From: Acidobacteriota bacterium
GTDB taxonomy: Bacteria; Acidobacteriota; Thermoanaerobaculia; UBA5066
Direction of reading: 5' to 3'
DNA length: 64,000 bases
Assembly: GCA_016716715.1 (NCBI GenBank)
Contig: JADJVE010000005.1
Location: forward strand, 248,001-312,000
Shown here: in pieces, positions 1-7,953 of the stretch
Layout: every line of letters begins with the position of its first letter
Numbering within the stretch: position 1 is the stretch's first letter
Position numbers and translations under genes: made by a program
The notes under the pieces: generated by a model
What the model saw: only the letters and a program-made list of their open reading frames with translations
Database searches by the model: none
What the model was told of the DNA's origin: nothing

Positions 1-206
1 ACGTCGACGTGGGCCACGAGGGGCATGCCGACGAGCCTCGGGTCGAGGAGCGCCGTGAACCGCAGGATGAAGCCCTTGGTCTCGAGCTTCTTGATCCGCT
101 CGTTCACCGAGGGCGTGGTCAGGCCCACGGTCTCGGCGATCCTGGCCTGCGAGATCTTGGCGTCCCGCTGGAGGATGTCGAGGATGCGGCGATCAGTGTC
201 GTCCAT
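1..206 (-). CDS. Lrp/AsnC family transcriptional regulator (N-terminal part, cut by window edge)
   Basis: The minus strand reads MDDTDRRILDILQRDAKISQ and continues for 68 codons to the window edge. Residues 1-50 form the AsnC-type winged helix-turn-helix; the recognition helix lies around GLTTPSVNERIKKLE, and FILRFTALLDPRLVG begins the linker to the ligand-binding RAM domain. Family members bind amino acids or related small molecules and act as local or global regulators, usually as octamers or dimers. The ATG at 204-206 is chosen because the HTH starts right after it. The gene lies 80 bp downstream of glgC on the same strand, but an AT-rich possible promoter (TATAAA on the minus strand near 238-243) suggests its own transcription. 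The regulated target is unknown because the C-terminal half is outside the window. Confidence 0.88.
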   Translation of the reverse strand, partial: MDDTDRRILDILQRDAKISQARIAETVGLTTPSVNERIKKLETKGFILRFTALLDPRLVGMPLVAHVD

Positions 207-286
207 ATAAAATTCGGCTCTGGGGTCGAGAACCCGAACTTTATACGGTCACCGTCGCCGAGGCAACCGGAATTGGGGCCGGAGGG

Positions 287-1564
287 TCAATCGGGGTCGG
301 AGAGGACCGCACCCTTGGGCAGGACGACGACGCCGCCCTCGGAGACGTGGAAGCGCTTCTTGTCCTCCTCGGGATCGAAACCGATCTCCATGCGCGGCGG
401 GATCTTCACGCCCTTGTCGGCGATGACGCGCTTGAGCCGCGCGTACCGCCCGACGTCCACGCCGTCCATCAGGACGCATTCCTCGACGTGCGAGAACGAG
501 TTGATCCTCACGCGCGGGAACAGGATCGACCGGTGGATCGTGCCGCCCGAGATGATGCCGCCCGACGCGACCAGCGAGTCCGTGGCGAGACCGATGCGCT
601 GCGACACCGCGTCGGCGAAGACGAATTTCGCCGGGGGCAGCTGCGGGGAGTGGCTCTTGATGGACCACTTCTGGTTGTAGAGGTTGAGCGGCGGCGTGAC
701 GGAGATGAGGTCCATCGACGCGTCCCAGTAGGAATCCACCGTCCCGACGTCCCGCCAGTAGGGCGCGAGGTCCTCGTTTCCAGGGACGCGGTTCGTGGAG
801 AAGTCGTATGCGTAGAGGCGCGCGCCGCCCTTCAGCAGGGACGGGATCAGGTTCTTGCCGAAGTCGTGCGTCGTGTCCTGGAGCGCGTCGTGCTCGAGCG
901 CCTCGATCAGGACGGACGCGCGGAAGATGTAGTTCCCCATCGATGCGAGCGCGAGCTCCGGCTGTCCGGGGATCGCGCGCGGCTCCGCGGGCTTTTCCTC
1001 GAACCCGACGATCCGCCCGTCCGCGGCGACCTCGAGGATTCCGTAGCGCGAGGCCTCCTTGAGAGGCACCGGGAAGGCCGCGATCGTGAGGTCGTGCCCG
1101 CCGTCCTCGTGGAACGCGAGCATCGGGTTGATGTCCATCACGTAGATGTGGTCGCCGCCGAACACGCAGACGTGCGAGGGCTCCTCGTCGAACACGAGGT
1201 CGAGGTTCTGGTAGACGGCGTCCGCCGTGCCGCGGAACCAGTGCGGGCCGCGGCGCATCTGCGCGGGCACGGGGTCGACGAACTGCCCGATGTCGAACGT
1301 GAGGCGCCAGGTGCGGATGATGTGCTCGATGAGCGAGTTCGACTTGAACTGCGTGAGGACCTTGATCTTCGTGAGACCGGAGTTCACGAAGTTGTTCAGG
1401 ACGAAATCGATGATCCGGTAGCGCCCGCCGAACGGCACGGCGGGCTTGGCGCGGTCCCGCGTGAGCGGGAAGAGCCGCTCGCCCATGCCGCCCGCGAGGA
1501 CGACGGAGAGCACGTCTCGATGCTGGAGGATCTTCACGGCGGCGCCTCGAACGGACGCGCCCAT
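287..1564 (-). CDS. glgC: Glucose-1-phosphate adenylyltransferase (ADP-glucose pyrophosphorylase)
   Basis: This enzyme makes ADP-glucose from ATP and glucose-1-phosphate, the committed step of bacterial glycogen synthesis in the cytoplasm. The 425-residue protein has the nucleotidyltransferase signature VVLAGGMGERLFPLTRDRAK at about residues 21-40. It also has the sugar-binding stretch around GFEEKP (about residue 200) and a C-terminal left-handed beta-helix portion (about 300-420) with hexapeptide character. Length is normal for the family. The start at 1564 gives MGASVRGAAVKILQ; a GTG at 1537 giving VKILQHRDVLS is an equally credible start because homologues usually begin close to it. No other glycogen gene lies nearby, so it seems to be a lone glgC. 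It is divergent from the dnaJ-like gene at 1609, with only 44 bp between the starts. Confidence 0.95.
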   Translation of the reverse strand: MGASVRGAAVKILQHRDVLSVVLAGGMGERLFPLTRDRAKPAVPFGGRYRIIDFVLNNFVNSGLTKIKVLTQFKSNSLIEHIIRTWRLTFDIGQFVDPVPAQMRRGPHWFRGTADAVYQNLDLVFDEEPSHVCVFGGDHIYVMDINPMLAFHEDGGHDLTIAAFPVPLKEASRYGILEVAADGRIVGFEEKPAEPRAIPGQPELALASMGNYIFRASVLIEALEHDALQDTTHDFGKNLIPSLLKGGARLYAYDFSTNRVPGNEDLAPYWRDVGTVDSYWDASMDLISVTPPLNLYNQKWSIKSHSPQLPPAKFVFADAVSQRIGLATDSLVASGGIISGGTIHRSILFPRVRINSFSHVEECVLMDGVDVGRYARLKRVIADKGVKIPPRMEIGFDPEEDKKRFHVSEGGVVVLPKGAVLSDPD

Positions 1565-1608
1565 GGTACCGCGACGAGGCCCCGCGTCTCGGGTATCGTG
1601 GCGCGGCC

Positions 1609-2637
1609 ATGGCGACCCGCGATCTCTACGCCGCGCTCGGGATCCCGAAGTCGGCGTCCGACGCCGACGTCAAGAAGGCCTACCGCCGGCTCGCGCGCAA
1701 GTACCACCCCGACGTCAACCCCGGCGACACGACCGCGAAGAAGAAGTTCCAGGAGATCGCCTCGGCGTACGAGATCCTCAAGGACGCCAAGCGGCGCAAG
1801 CATTACGACATGACGGGCGACACGGGCGAGCCCCCCGAGCCTGGCGCGTGGCCCCCCGGCGGCGGCGTCCCGCGCGGCGCCTCCCATCCCGCCGGGTCGC
1901 CTTTCGGCAGCGGGTCCGGCGGCGGGCCCGGAGGCGGGTTTCGCTGGACGGGCGATTTCGGCGATCTCTTCTCCGAGCTCTTCTCGGGCGGCGCGCCGGG
2001 CGTCGGCCCGCGCGGCGTCGCCGAGGACGACGACGACGCGGCGGCGCAGCTGACCATCCCCTTCCGCGATGCCGTGCTGGGCGGCGCCGTGTCGTTCCGC
2101 GCGCGCCTTCCCCGGCGCTGCGCGCGGTGCGGCGGATCGGGCCGAACGGGCGGGAGCCCCTGCCCGGTCTGCCGCGGTCTCGGCGAAGTCGTCTCGAACG
2201 AGAAGATCACGATCCGCATCCCCGCCGGCGTGGCGACGGGGTCGAAGGTGCGCGTGGCGGGGAAGGGCCGGACGGAGGAGGGAGACCTCTACGTGGCTCT
2301 CACGGTCGAGCCCCACCCGTATTTCGGGCGCGAGGGCGACGACATCCTCACCGAGGTTCCCGTGACGGTGCCGGAGGCGTACGCGGGCGCCGAGATCGAG
2401 ATCCCGACGATCCACGGCCCTGTGCGCGCGAAAATCCCGCCGGGGACCGCCGCCGGACAGCGCTTCCGCCTCAAGGGGTTCGGCGTGAGGAGCGGGCGCG
2501 GCGCCGACGGCGACCACTACTACCGCGTCACGATCGCGACGCCCGAGCGCGTCACGGACGAGGGGCGGAAGATCGCCGAGAAGTTTGCCGCGCTCTACGA
2601 GCGCAACCCGCGCGCGAACCTGCCGTCGGGGCTCTGA
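1609..2637 (+). CDS. DnaJ-class co-chaperone with reduced zinc finger
   Basis: This is a probable Hsp40 partner of DnaK that stimulates its ATPase and delivers unfolded clients. Residues 4-68 are a J domain with the essential HPD at 33-35. Residues about 70-145 are Gly/Pro-rich. About 150-335 form the DnaJ C-terminal substrate-binding domains, including ITIRIPAGVATGSKVRV and EVPVTVPEAYAGAEIEIPT. Between them are only two CxxCxGxG motifs (C171/C174 and C185/C188), where classical DnaJ has four. The protein could therefore bind one zinc at most, and sits between the DnaJ and CbpA types. At 342 residues it is close to DnaJ length. The ATG at 1609 begins directly with the J domain. dnaK and grpE are not in the window. 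Confidence 0.9.
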   Translation: MATRDLYAALGIPKSASDADVKKAYRRLARKYHPDVNPGDTTAKKKFQEIASAYEILKDAKRRKHYDMTGDTGEPPEPGAWPPGGGVPRGASHPAGSPFGSGSGGGPGGGFRWTGDFGDLFSELFSGGAPGVGPRGVAEDDDDAAAQLTIPFRDAVLGGAVSFRARLPRRCARCGGSGRTGGSPCPVCRGLGEVVSNEKITIRIPAGVATGSKVRVAGKGRTEEGDLYVALTVEPHPYFGREGDDILTEVPVTVPEAYAGAEIEIPTIHGPVRAKIPPGTAAGQRFRLKGFGVRSGRGADGDHYYRVTIATPERVTDEGRKIAEKFAALYERNPRANLPSGL

Positions 2638-2640
2638 CGA

Positions 2641-3759
2641 CTACTGCTTCTCCGCCATCGTCCGGACGGCGGAGAGCGCGCTGTCGAGCTGGAAGTCGGG
2701 GCGCAGCGGAATCGTGAGCGGAGCGCGCTTCAGGGACGCCGCGTCGCCCCCCACGTAGCTCAAGCCGCCGTCGCGCACCCACCAGTACGTGGGAACACCG
2801 GCGGGCGAGATGATCGTCCCGATGGAGAGAGTGAACGGCATGTCGATGCCTGTCGGGATCGGGAACTCGAAGCCGCCCCGCCCGATCGGCGTCGTCCGCG
2901 AGTTCGACGTCCGGCCCGCCGTCGGCGTGCCCGTCGCCGCCGGAGGCTTGGTGTAATCGTCGGGGAAGCCGATGCGCAGCACGTTCTGCTTGCGCGTCGC
3001 GAGGTTCGCGAACGACACGAGGACGCCGCCGTCGCCCACCGGGTCGCGCTGCACGGCGGGGTACATGTACGAGGACGTCGGCAGGTCCCGGCTGTCCGTC
3101 GGGCCGGCGGCGCCCGCGATCTCGTTGAGATCGCGCGCGACGACGTCGTCGAGCTTCAGCGCGCCGTCCTCGATGAAGAGGGCCGCGTAGCGCGCCTGCG
3201 AGAGCGCGCTCTCCTCCCACCACACGAGCGAGAGGATCGAGCGTGTCTTCGTCACCACCTCGCCGTCGGCGTCGAAGTCCTTGTAGGCCTGCCGCGTCAC
3301 GAGGAGGCGGGGGTTGACGGAGAAGTACTGGCCGGGGTTCGGAAGGAAGCGGCCGACGGACCAGCTGCCGTCGCGCAGCATCGAGACGTGAATGTCCGCG
3401 AAGAACCCCTGGACCTGCAGGCTCGTGTAGACCACGAAGACGGTCTTCGTGGAGTCGTCGTACTCGAGCGACTCCCCGAACTTGCGCAGGTCGTTGAACG
3501 TGCCGCCCACGATTCCGACCGTCGGCTCCTGTCCGGGGAGCGTCGTGCGGAGCGCGACGACCGACGTCGCGGCGTCGAACGGGTTCGCGCCGCTGATGAC
3601 CTGGCCGTAGGTCGTCGTGAACACCTCGTAGAGCGAGCCGTCCTTCGCGAGCACCGCGGTCGCGGCGTCCGCACGGGCGCCCGCGAAGAGGGCGCACACC
3701 GCCGCGAGGCCGAGGACGGCCGCGATGCGGGAGGCGAAGGGTCGGCGCGAGAGGGACAC
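2641..3759 (-). CDS. Secreted protein of unknown function
   Basis: I do not recognise the family. The GTG at 3759 starts VSLSRRPFASRIAAVLGLAA, a clear signal peptide (basic N-terminus, hydrophobic core, cleavage near ARADA, residues 28-32), giving a 372-residue exported protein. The mature part is rich in beta-prone stretches and polar loops, with no cysteine pattern or catalytic motif I can name. The start is set by AGGAGC about six bases before GTG; the upstream TPR gene stops at 3762, so the two genes nearly abut. It is the last gene of the XRE-TPR-secreted protein operon, which suggests all three serve one process. An open frame continues upstream of the GTG but overlaps the TPR gene and is not coding. 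Confidence 0.75.
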   Translation of the reverse strand: MSLSRRPFASRIAAVLGLAAVCALFAGARADAATAVLAKDGSLYEVFTTTYGQVISGANPFDAATSVVALRTTLPGQEPTVGIVGGTFNDLRKFGESLEYDDSTKTVFVVYTSLQVQGFFADIHVSMLRDGSWSVGRFLPNPGQYFSVNPRLLVTRQAYKDFDADGEVVTKTRSILSLVWWEESALSQARYAALFIEDGALKLDDVVARDLNEIAGAAGPTDSRDLPTSSYMYPAVQRDPVGDGGVLVSFANLATRKQNVLRIGFPDDYTKPPAATGTPTAGRTSNSRTTPIGRGGFEFPIPTGIDMPFTLSIGTIISPAGVPTYWWVRDGGLSYVGGDAASLKRAPLTIPLRPDFQLDSALSAVRTMAEKQ

Positions 3760-3761
3760 GG

Positions 3762-4676
3762 TCAGCTCCTGAGGTTGATGACGTTTCGGAAGTCGAAGAC
3801 GTCGAGGTATGCGCGGAGGTTCTTGAAGTCCGGATACAGGTGCGCGAGACGGTCGAAGTAGCCCTGCGCCGCGGGCGCGTCGCCCGAGAGATGGCAGGCC
3901 TCGCCGAGGAGGTACAGGAGGTTCTTCTCGGCCTCGAGGTCGCCGGCGACGGCGACGCGCGAGAGGCCTTCCTCGCCGAACCACCGGGCTTCCTCGAACC
4001 GGTCCTGCTTGAGGTAGCCGAAGCAGAGATCGAGGAGCGGGTACACCGTGAAGCCGCGGGCGGCTTCCTTCTCGAGCGTGTCGAGCGCCCCGTGCACGAG
4101 CGCGAGCCCCTCGGGCACGCGGTCGAGCGCGATGTGGCAATACCCGAGGTTGTCGGACCACTGCGCGCGCGACACGGAGAGCAGGGAGGCTTCGGCGCGC
4201 GTGCGCTCGAGCGCCGTGCGGTAGGCCTCGGCCGCCTCCTCGAACTTGCTGTCGGCCGCGAGCGCGTTGCCGACTTCGTTGAGGCACGCGCCGATCAGGC
4301 GCGGGTCCCCGATTTCCTCGGCGTGGCGGCGGGCCAGATTCGCGTAGAAGAAGACCTTGTTGCGCTCCTTGCGGAGCCTGTAGATCGCCGCGCTCGAATA
4401 CGCCGCGCGGAACGCCGTCTGCGGCTCGCGGGTGCGCAGCAGGATCCGCTTCAGCTCGACGAGCTCGTCGGAGGCGGGGCCCGTCTCGGCGGCGGCCGCG
4501 GCGCGGCAGACGTAGATCCAGTCGACGAACGCGGGCTCGTCCGTCGCCCGCGCGGACGCGAGGGCCGCGTCGTAGCAGCCGAGCGCGGCCGCGAACTCGC
4601 CCTTCTCGAGGTGCGAGAGCGCGTCGCGGCGCGAGGCCTCGGCGGCGGAGCGGGCGTCGACTGCCGGCTCAGCCAT
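3762..4676 (-). CDS. TPR-repeat protein
   Basis: This is a 304-residue soluble, helical protein with tetratricopeptide-type repeats, for example HLEKGEFAAALGCYDAALAS near residue 23, SKFEEAAEAYRTALERTRAE in the middle and PAAQGYFDRLAHLYPDFKNL near the end. TPR arrays are protein-binding scaffolds; no enzymatic domain is visible and there is no signal peptide. Its start overlaps the end of the XRE regulator gene by 8 bp, and it ends 2 bp before the secreted-protein gene. It is therefore almost certainly co-translated with them. A scaffold or co-regulator role for the XRE protein is inference from this arrangement. Confidence 0.85.
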   Translation of the reverse strand: MAEPAVDARSAAEASRRDALSHLEKGEFAAALGCYDAALASARATDEPAFVDWIYVCRAAAAAETGPASDELVELKRILLRTREPQTAFRAAYSSAAIYRLRKERNKVFFYANLARRHAEEIGDPRLIGACLNEVGNALAADSKFEEAAEAYRTALERTRAEASLLSVSRAQWSDNLGYCHIALDRVPEGLALVHGALDTLEKEAARGFTVYPLLDLCFGYLKQDRFEEARWFGEEGLSRVAVAGDLEAEKNLLYLLGEACHLSGDAPAAQGYFDRLAHLYPDFKNLRAYLDVFDFRNVINLRS

Positions 4677-5067
4677 TGGTGTCGTCTCCGGGGTCTTCCT
4701 CGCCCTTCGCCTTCTCGATCTGCATCTTCTTGAAGGCGATGAACTCGGCGACTTCGCGGCGGGAATCCTCGGGGAGCGCGGCCCAGTCCTCGAACGGCGC
4801 GGCCGCTCCGGGGGTTTCCCGGGCGACGGCCGGTTCGGCGGAGGGCTCCTCGAAGAAGTGGCTCATGGACAGCTCGAACACCTGCAGGATCCTGAAGAGA
4901 GTGTCGAGACCGACCTTGTACTCACCGTTTTCCATGCGGGAGAGGTCGGACTGCGTGACCCCGATGCGCGCGGCGAGATCCGCCTGGGTCAGATGCCGGC
5001 TTTTCCGGATCTGCCGGATCTTCTGCCCCACGAGGAGAATCTGGGATGCACGCGGTACGGCACTCAT
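4669..5067 (-). CDS. XRE-family helix-turn-helix regulator
   Basis: This is a 132-residue DNA-binding protein. Residues about 10-68 form a Cro/CI-type HTH (KIRQIRKSRHLTQADLAARI, then GVTQSDLSRMENGEYKVGLD). The C-terminal tail is acidic and helical with no known sensor domain. I chose the ATG at 5065-5067 (MSAVPRAS) because it sits just before the HTH; the longer open frame upstream overlaps the divergent permease gene. A good sigma-70-type promoter lies directly upstream (5083-5111), leaving a leader of only about 10 nt and no clear Shine-Dalgarno, so translation may be nearly leaderless. It heads the operon with the TPR and secreted proteins and probably regulates itself; its ligand is unknown. 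Confidence 0.9.
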   Translation of the reverse strand: MSAVPRASQILLVGQKIRQIRKSRHLTQADLAARIGVTQSDLSRMENGEYKVGLDTLFRILQVFELSMSHFFEEPSAEPAVARETPGAAAPFEDWAALPEDSRREVAEFIAFKKMQIEKAKGEEDPGDDTNG

Positions 5068-5082
5068 GGTCGCTGACCGGTT

Positions 5083-5111
5083 AAGATAGCCCTTCCGCGG
5101 TGCCATTTCAA
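5083..5111 (-). promoter_or_regulatory. Candidate sigma-70 promoter of the XRE operon
   Basis: Reading the minus strand, TTGAAA (5106-5111), a 17-bp spacer and TATCTT (5083-5088) precede the XRE start codon at 5067. Spacing is ideal; the -35 matches 5/6 and the -10 4/6. The expected transcript starts about 10 nt before the ATG. Confidence 0.5.
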
Positions 5112-5145
5112 GCCCGTTCCGCGCCGCCCGAGGGACGCTAGTTCG

Positions 5146-5913
5146 TTGAAGAACAAGGTTTTCCTGCTCTCCCAGCTGCTCCGGAGGGACCTCGCCGCCC
5201 GGTACGCCGGGAGCTTCGCGGGGCCGTTCTGGGCCATCCTGAATCCGGCGATCATGTGCGCGCTCAACGCGTTCGTTTTCGCGTACGTCCTCAAGGTCCC
5301 CACGCCGAAGGGGTTCCAGGGGACGTTCGTCGAGTTCCTGCTCGCCGGAATGCTCCCCTGGCTGGGGATCCAGGAGGCGATCGTCCGGGGTACGACCTCC
5401 GTCACGGACCAGGCCCACCTCGTCAAGAAGCTGAAGTTTCCGGTCGCCCTCCTGACGCTCTCCTCCGTCGGGGCCGCGCTCGTGATCCAGACGATCTCGA
5501 TCGCGCTCCTGACGGGGTTCCTCCTCGTGGCGGGCCGCGGCTCGGTGGATCCGCTCCTCCTTGCCGCCGCGTTCGCCTTCGAGCTCCTTCTCCTCGTGGG
5601 GCCGGCCCTGATCCTCGCGTCGCTCAACCCGTTCTTCCGGGACCTCGCGCAGATCCTCCCGCCCGTCCTCATGATCGCGTTCTACGTGACGCCGATCCTG
5701 TATCCGGAATCCCTGATGCCCGCGTGGGCCACGCCGCTTCTCACGTTCAATCCGCTGCGCGACGTCATCGCTCTTTTCCGCGCGGCGCTCTTCGGGATGC
5801 CGGTGCCGCCGTGGCGCCGTCTCGGCATCGAAACCGCGGCATTCATCGTGCTAGGCTTTCTGGGACGTCAGCTCTATCGCCGGTTGCGTCCGGCCTTCGC
5901 AGACGTTCTCTGA
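5146..5913 (+). CDS. ABC-2 type polysaccharide export permease (Wzm-like)
   Basis: This is the transmembrane subunit of an ABC exporter of the Wzm/TagG/KpsM class, which moves lipid-linked O-antigen, teichoic acid or capsule chains across the inner membrane. The 255-residue protein has the typical N-terminal cytoplasmic segment (QLLRRDLAARYAGSFAGPFW) followed by about six hydrophobic segments. It also has the conserved end region AFYVTPILYPESLMP...FNPLRDVIALFR. The start is TTG at 5146 (MKNKVFLLSQ). A dedicated ATPase partner is missing next to it; the only candidate in the window is the Wzt-like gene at 14936, 9 kb downstream. It is divergent from the XRE operon. Confidence 0.9.
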   Translation: MKNKVFLLSQLLRRDLAARYAGSFAGPFWAILNPAIMCALNAFVFAYVLKVPTPKGFQGTFVEFLLAGMLPWLGIQEAIVRGTTSVTDQAHLVKKLKFPVALLTLSSVGAALVIQTISIALLTGFLLVAGRGSVDPLLLAAAFAFELLLLVGPALILASLNPFFRDLAQILPPVLMIAFYVTPILYPESLMPAWATPLLTFNPLRDVIALFRAALFGMPVPPWRRLGIETAAFIVLGFLGRQLYRRLRPAFADVL

Positions 5914-5977
5914 GCCCCGAATTCCGCTCGCCCGCCGGCCGAAGGCCGCCGGGTTTCGTGCGTCGACAGGAGATTTC

Positions 5978-7675
5978 GTGAAACGTTTCCTCCCCGTTCT
6001 CGTGGCCGCCGCGGCCCTCGGCTGCACGTCGTCGACTCCGCCCGCGGCGCCCGCGCCGGCTCCGGCCACGACGGCTCCGAATCCGACCCTCGAGGAACGC
6101 GCGAAGACGAACGTGAAGGTCCAGGAGGCGCTCGGCATCAAGCCCCCCGCGGACGTCGACGACGACACGCCGGTCGATCCGGTGCCGTACGTGGACCCCG
6201 CCACCGGCAAGCGGCTCCTCCGGCTGCCCAAGGGCGGCCAGTATTTCGAGAAGGACGGACGAGTCTTCCTCGCGATCGTCAACAGCCCGGGATTCCCGAT
6301 CCTCAGCCAGGACGAGACGGCCTTCATCGTCGAGGCGCCGCCCGAGAGGAAGAAGCCCGATCCGAACGCGAAGAAAGCGCCCGCTCCCGAGGATCTCAAG
6401 CCGATCATCGAGCTGCCGCAGAGCGAGGCCGGGGTCGTAACCCCGAAGGTGTCGAAGGATCCGCTGCGCTTCGAGGAGATCTCGGCCGGCCTGCCGCGCT
6501 CGGGCATGTGGCGCGAGAACTTCGACATGGGCGACGTGCTCGGGCTCGGCCATCCCCAGATCGTCGCCCCTCCGGCGCGGCTGACGGGAGCGACGCTCAA
6601 GGTCTTCCGGCTCGACAAGGACGACGCGGGGAAGTGGCGCTGGCGCGAAGTTCCGCTCGAGCTCGAGAACCCCGACAAGATCGACGCCGCCTACGGCGCC
6701 GCCGCCGTCGCGGACATGGACGGGGACGGAAAGCTCGACATCGTCTTCGGCGGCCACGGCTCCGGCCCGGCCATCGCCTTCAACAAGGGCGCAGGCAAGT
6801 TCTCGATCGAGTCGCGCGGCCTCCCGCGGCAGCTCTCGACGCGGGCGATCGCGATCGGCGACCTGAACGGCGACGGAAAGAAGGACCTTCTCGTCGTGTC
6901 CGACGACCCCGAGTGGATCCGGACCGGTGGCGTTCCCGTGCGGGAGGCGGACGGATACCTGCGCGGATTCGACGTGCGCGCCTTCCTGAGCGAAGGGTCC
7001 ACGTTCCGCGACGTTCACACGGGTCTCGAGGGCGCCTGCTTCGGCTACGCGGTTGCCGTGGCCCTTCCCCGGGACGCGAGCGCCGGGCTGCCGTTCTACA
7101 CGTCGGGCTGCCGCTACACGGGAGCCACGTCGAACCTCTACGAATTCGACCCGAAGGCCGAGGAGTTCCGTTACGTCGGAGTCGGGGTCATCGAAGGCTA
7201 CGGCCAGGCCTCCGGCGCGGCGGCCGGCACGTACATGGGGCGCCCCGCCCTCTTCGCTTCGTGGTTCAAGCGCACGCCGTCGGGCGGCGCGCCGAAGATC
7301 GACGGCCAGGGCATCACCGTCTACTACCGCGGCGCGGACGGCAAGGTCACGGGCAAGCGCATCGTGAAGACGCTCCAGTACGACTCGCCGTCCCCCGCGA
7401 TCGTCGCCGGAGACCTGAACGGCGACGGCCTGGACGACGTCGTGTGGGCGGACGAGAGCGCGCACAAGGTGCGAGTCCTCTTTCAGAATCCCGGCGGCGA
7501 GTTCGAGGAGCTGGCCGCAGACCGGGAGCCCTCCTTCGTGAACCACCCGACGTCCCTGCGCATCGCCGACGTGGACGGCGACGGCCAGCCGGACGTCGTC
7601 CTCATGTACCAGTACCTCACCGGCGACGAAACCCGCGCGGGGGGGTTCCGGGTGTTTCGCGGCCTCGGGAAGTGA
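5978..7675 (+). CDS. FG-GAP/VCBS repeat lipoprotein
   Basis: This is a 565-residue exported lipoprotein. The signal sequence ends in the lipobox AALGC at residues 12-16 and is followed by a long Pro/Ala linker. Aspartate-rich calcium-type loops of FG-GAP repeats occur four times: DMDGDGKLDIVFGG (about residue 247), DLNGDGKKDLLVV (295), DLNGDGLDDVVWA (482) and DVDGDGQPDVVLM (531). Such repeats usually build a beta-propeller on the cell surface that binds ligands or sugars; no enzymatic site is visible. The GTG at 5978 is supported by AGGAG seven bases upstream. It follows the export permease by 64 bp, with a GC hairpin between them, so co-transcription is possible but not certain. Surface location is inferred from the lipobox. 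Confidence 0.85.
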   Translation: MKRFLPVLVAAAALGCTSSTPPAAPAPAPATTAPNPTLEERAKTNVKVQEALGIKPPADVDDDTPVDPVPYVDPATGKRLLRLPKGGQYFEKDGRVFLAIVNSPGFPILSQDETAFIVEAPPERKKPDPNAKKAPAPEDLKPIIELPQSEAGVVTPKVSKDPLRFEEISAGLPRSGMWRENFDMGDVLGLGHPQIVAPPARLTGATLKVFRLDKDDAGKWRWREVPLELENPDKIDAAYGAAAVADMDGDGKLDIVFGGHGSGPAIAFNKGAGKFSIESRGLPRQLSTRAIAIGDLNGDGKKDLLVVSDDPEWIRTGGVPVREADGYLRGFDVRAFLSEGSTFRDVHTGLEGACFGYAVAVALPRDASAGLPFYTSGCRYTGATSNLYEFDPKAEEFRYVGVGVIEGYGQASGAAAGTYMGRPALFASWFKRTPSGGAPKIDGQGITVYYRGADGKVTGKRIVKTLQYDSPSPAIVAGDLNGDGLDDVVWADESAHKVRVLFQNPGGEFEELAADREPSFVNHPTSLRIADVDGDGQPDVVLMYQYLTGDETRAGGFRVFRGLGK

Positions 7676-7953
7676 GATTCCGGGGGGGCCGGACACTAGT
7701 CCTGTAGATATGCGGCCCCAACATAATTTTCGGGATTGGCCTTGACATCGGGGAATTTCACCCCTATCGTCTGCCCAATGTTCGGGAAATCTCTATCCGA
7801 TTCGATGCTTTTCTCGCTTCCGGTAAAGGGAAGCTTCGCTTCTGAAAAAATTGCGGGAGGTGATTCAATATCGCAGGCGGCGAGAGCCCGGATTTCATTC
7901 CTGAAGAACGACGAAATCACCCGTATCAATTGAATTCACTGGTAGGAGAAAAA
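7676..7953 (+). promoter_or_regulatory. Low-GC promoter and long 5' leader of the surface-protein gene
   Basis: This 278-bp stretch has no gene and is visibly more AT-rich than its surroundings. TTGACA (7742-7747), a 17-bp spacer and TATCGT (7765-7770) form a near-consensus sigma-70 promoter. Transcription would start near 7777, leaving a leader of about 175 nt that contains a small hairpin (CTTCC/GGAAG near 7820-7835). It ends with AGGAG at 7944-7948, five bases before the ATG. No known riboswitch class was recognised. Confidence 0.6.

Noticed and set aside
207..286. Weak TTCGG/CCGAA inverted repeat between glgC and the Lrp-type gene as an Lrp operator
   Set aside because: Arms are only 5 bp with a long spacer, and it does not resemble an Lrp box convincingly.
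7736..7933. Small plus-strand open frame of 65 codons in the surface-protein leader
   Set aside because: Its start lies across the predicted -35 element and it has no ribosome site; the region reads better as promoter and leader.
7777..7953. A known riboswitch in the long leader
   Set aside because: I could not match any conserved core of familiar classes; only a small hairpin is evident.
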